Source: an uncultured Clostridia bacterium
GTDB taxonomy: Bacteria > Bacillota > Clostridia > TANB77 > CAG-508
Assembly (NCBI GenBank): GCA_947628885.1
Contig: CANRBO010000063.1
Location: forward strand, 1-7,246
Direction: 5' to 3'
Length of the DNA: 7,246 nucleotides
Positions within the stretch are counted from its first letter, which is position 1; each line of letters opens with the position of its first letter. The notes under the pieces are model-generated. The model was not told the origin of the DNA and searched no databases. It worked only from the letters and a program-made list of their open reading frames with translations. The position numbers and the translations under genes were made by a program. Below, piece after piece: positions 5,924-7,246 of this stretch.

Positions 5924-7138
5924 TTATCCTTTCTCTAGTATTGTTTCTAAATCTTTAGAATACTCAATTTCAAAAACTGGACTTACTTCATCTTCTGAAA
6001 ATATGTGTGTTGTTCCTTTGTAGGTATGTAATTCTTTTAATTGATTAAATACTTTCCTTTGTGCTTCTGTGTATGGAATTATTTGTTCTTCTGCTAGTTC
6101 ATATTCTATTTTAAGTGGAGTATTGTTTTCTTTTTGCTTAGATAACCACTCTTTTAAATATGAAACACCGTTTCCACCAATAGTTTCATCTTTTACATAT
6201 ATGCTTATACTAGTAGATGTTTTATTTCCTCCAACACCTTCCTCTATATAAGTATTTGTATTGCCATCTTTATACCAGTTTTTAAAATGTGAACATAATC
6301 CATCAGACAATCCTTTTACTCTTGTAGTATTAAACGCATATCTATAAGGGTGTTCACTATCTCCACCTGCTAAGTACCAATCTTCTGTTCCAGTTAATTC
6401 TAATGTTTCTCTTAATTGATGTATTCCATCTTCTCCTAAAAAATCTTCTTTATGTAATACTTGTCCCTCTCCTAATGGAAATGATATGCTTTGCTCTTGC
6501 TCTAAATTATTACTAATTTTAAAATTTGTATTTCCTTCACTATATTTTGAATATGGTGTTGCTACTGTTCCTTTTTCTAACTTAAATTTATAATCAGTTA
6601 TGACTTTTGTAGTTATTTTTTCTGTTGTAAAATTATCTTCATATCTAAGACCAATTCTAATATATCTTGCATTTTTATTTGTTGTGATTTTTGATGGTGT
6701 TAATATTTGTGAGTTTTTTATTCTATCAATATAAGTTTTATCTTTATCGTATTCATAAAAACTAATTCTAAACTTACCTTCCCAGTTGATAAAATAATCT
6801 GTATTAGGTTCTATTTCAAAATAGCCTATAGTTCTTATATAGTCATTGGTTGGACTTGGTATATTAGTTCCATTTTTTTGAGAAGAAATATCTCCTATTT
6901 CCCAATTCTCGGGTGTTGGTATAATATTTATATTATCTCCACAATTTTTAACATCAGCTTTGTTTTCTAAACTAGGCGCTCCTTCTTGTTTTGAATTTCC
7001 TAAAATATTAAATTTATCAAATTCTAGGTTACTACTATCATTTATTATTATATTTTCTCCTGAAGCTTGTCCTTTTGGAAATTGATTTTTTAAGTTCTTA
7101 TATCTTAATTCTAATTTTTTCAATAGAGGCATTTGCAT
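5924..7138 (-). CDS. Phage tail/baseplate-type structural protein
   Basis: The 404-residue protein has the modular look of Firmicute phage tail fibre or baseplate proteins. Residues 25-51 (ASGENIIINDSSNLEF then FNILGNSKQE) match a common opening module; KNCGDNINI follows (64-72). Residues about 73-200 form a probable beta-sandwich, possibly carbohydrate-binding, ending in the typical KLEKGTVATPYSKY (186-199). Next is a segment beginning SFPLGEGQVLHKEDFLGEDGIH (219-240), and the C-terminus YKGTTHIFSEDEVSPVFEIEY (373-393) resembles the end of many phage minor structural proteins. No signal peptide or enzyme motif is seen. The ATG at 7138 is supported by AGAGGTG (7146-7152) with a 7-base spacer, and the frame is closed upstream by TAG (7166-7168). 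Surface or host-recognition function is inferred; the exact tail part is uncertain. Confidence 0.72.
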   Translation of the reverse strand: MQMPLLKKLELRYKNLKNQFPKGQASGENIIINDSSNLEFDKFNILGNSKQEGAPSLENKADVKNCGDNINIIPTPENWEIGDISSQKNGTNIPSPTNDYIRTIGYFEIEPNTDYFINWEGKFRISFYEYDKDKTYIDRIKNSQILTPSKITTNKNARYIRIGLRYEDNFTTEKITTKVITDYKFKLEKGTVATPYSKYSEGNTNFKISNNLEQEQSISFPLGEGQVLHKEDFLGEDGIHQLRETLELTGTEDWYLAGGDSEHPYRYAFNTTRVKGLSDGLCSHFKNWYKDGNTNTYIEEGVGGNKTSTSISIYVKDETIGGNGVSYLKEWLSKQKENNTPLKIEYELAEEQIIPYTEAQRKVFNQLKELHTYKGTTHIFSEDEVSPVFEIEYSKDLETILEKG

Positions 7139-7145
7139 TACACAA

Positions 7146-7152
7146 CACCTCT
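7146..7152 (-). promoter_or_regulatory. Ribosome binding site of the tail gene
   Basis: AGAGGTG on the minus strand lies 7 bases before the ATG at 7138 and fixes that start. It is separated from the (CA)15 tract by only 18 bases and lies 8 bases after the stop of the leader ORF, so ribosomes leaving the leader ORF would stop next to it. Confidence 0.7.
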
Positions 7153-7160
7153 TTTCTTTA

Positions 7161-7229
<69 letters not shown>

Positions 7230-7238
7230 ATCATTTTA

Positions 7239-7246
7239 CTCCTTCT
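7239..7246 (-). promoter_or_regulatory. Strong ribosome binding site of the leader ORF
   Basis: AGAAGGAG on the minus strand runs to the window edge and lies 9 bases before ATG 7229. An ATG at 7234 is closer but is followed by ATA and TGA, so it gives only two codons. The next upstream gene must end at or beyond the window edge region and cannot be identified. Confidence 0.6.

Noticed and set aside
6069..6251. Plus-strand open frame opposite the tail gene
   Set aside because: It is an antisense shadow of the tail gene with no ribosome binding site or recognisable motif.

Overview
The window comes from a very AT-rich, low-GC Gram-positive genome, most likely an anaerobic gut-type member of the Clostridia. 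The basis is the strong AGGAGG-type ribosome binding sites, the base composition, the tig-clpP-clpX order and the style of the phage proteins. The exact lineage cannot be fixed from the sequence.

Layout. (1) Bases 1-252, plus strand: the 3' end of a GH57-type 1,4-alpha-glucan branching enzyme. (2) Bases 253-497: a convergent intergenic gap with an almost pure A/T tract and a clear bidirectional terminator (371-403). (3) Bases 498-3925, minus strand: the protein quality-control cluster tig (trigger factor), clpP and clpX. Trigger factor receives nascent chains; ClpX unfolds substrates and feeds them to ClpP. tig has a good sigma-A-type promoter (4014-4043) and a palindrome in its leader. clpP has a weaker promoter candidate and a hairpin touching its ribosome binding site. 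clpX follows clpP by 14 bases. (4) Bases 4150-7246, minus strand: the end of a phage late operon, consisting of a tiny leader ORF, a tail/baseplate-type structural protein, a one-helix holin-like protein and an exported C39-like cysteine peptidase with two SH3b domains (probable endolysin). These genes are tightly packed (gaps of 22 and 3 bases, then an 8-base overlap).

The phage operon reads straight towards tig with no recognisable terminator between them, so the window probably contains one end of a prophage or phage-derived island beside the tig-clpP-clpX locus. No integrase, tRNA or attachment site can be identified here.

The most unusual element is a perfect (TG)15 dinucleotide tract at 7171-7200. 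On the minus strand it is (CA)15 and lies inside a 22-codon ORF with a strong ribosome binding site, just upstream of the tail gene. Losing one repeat unit would make this ORF end exactly at the tail gene start in a TAATG overlap; gaining one unit would stop it earlier. This looks like a possible slippage-controlled translational switch for a phage tail protein, although that function is inference.
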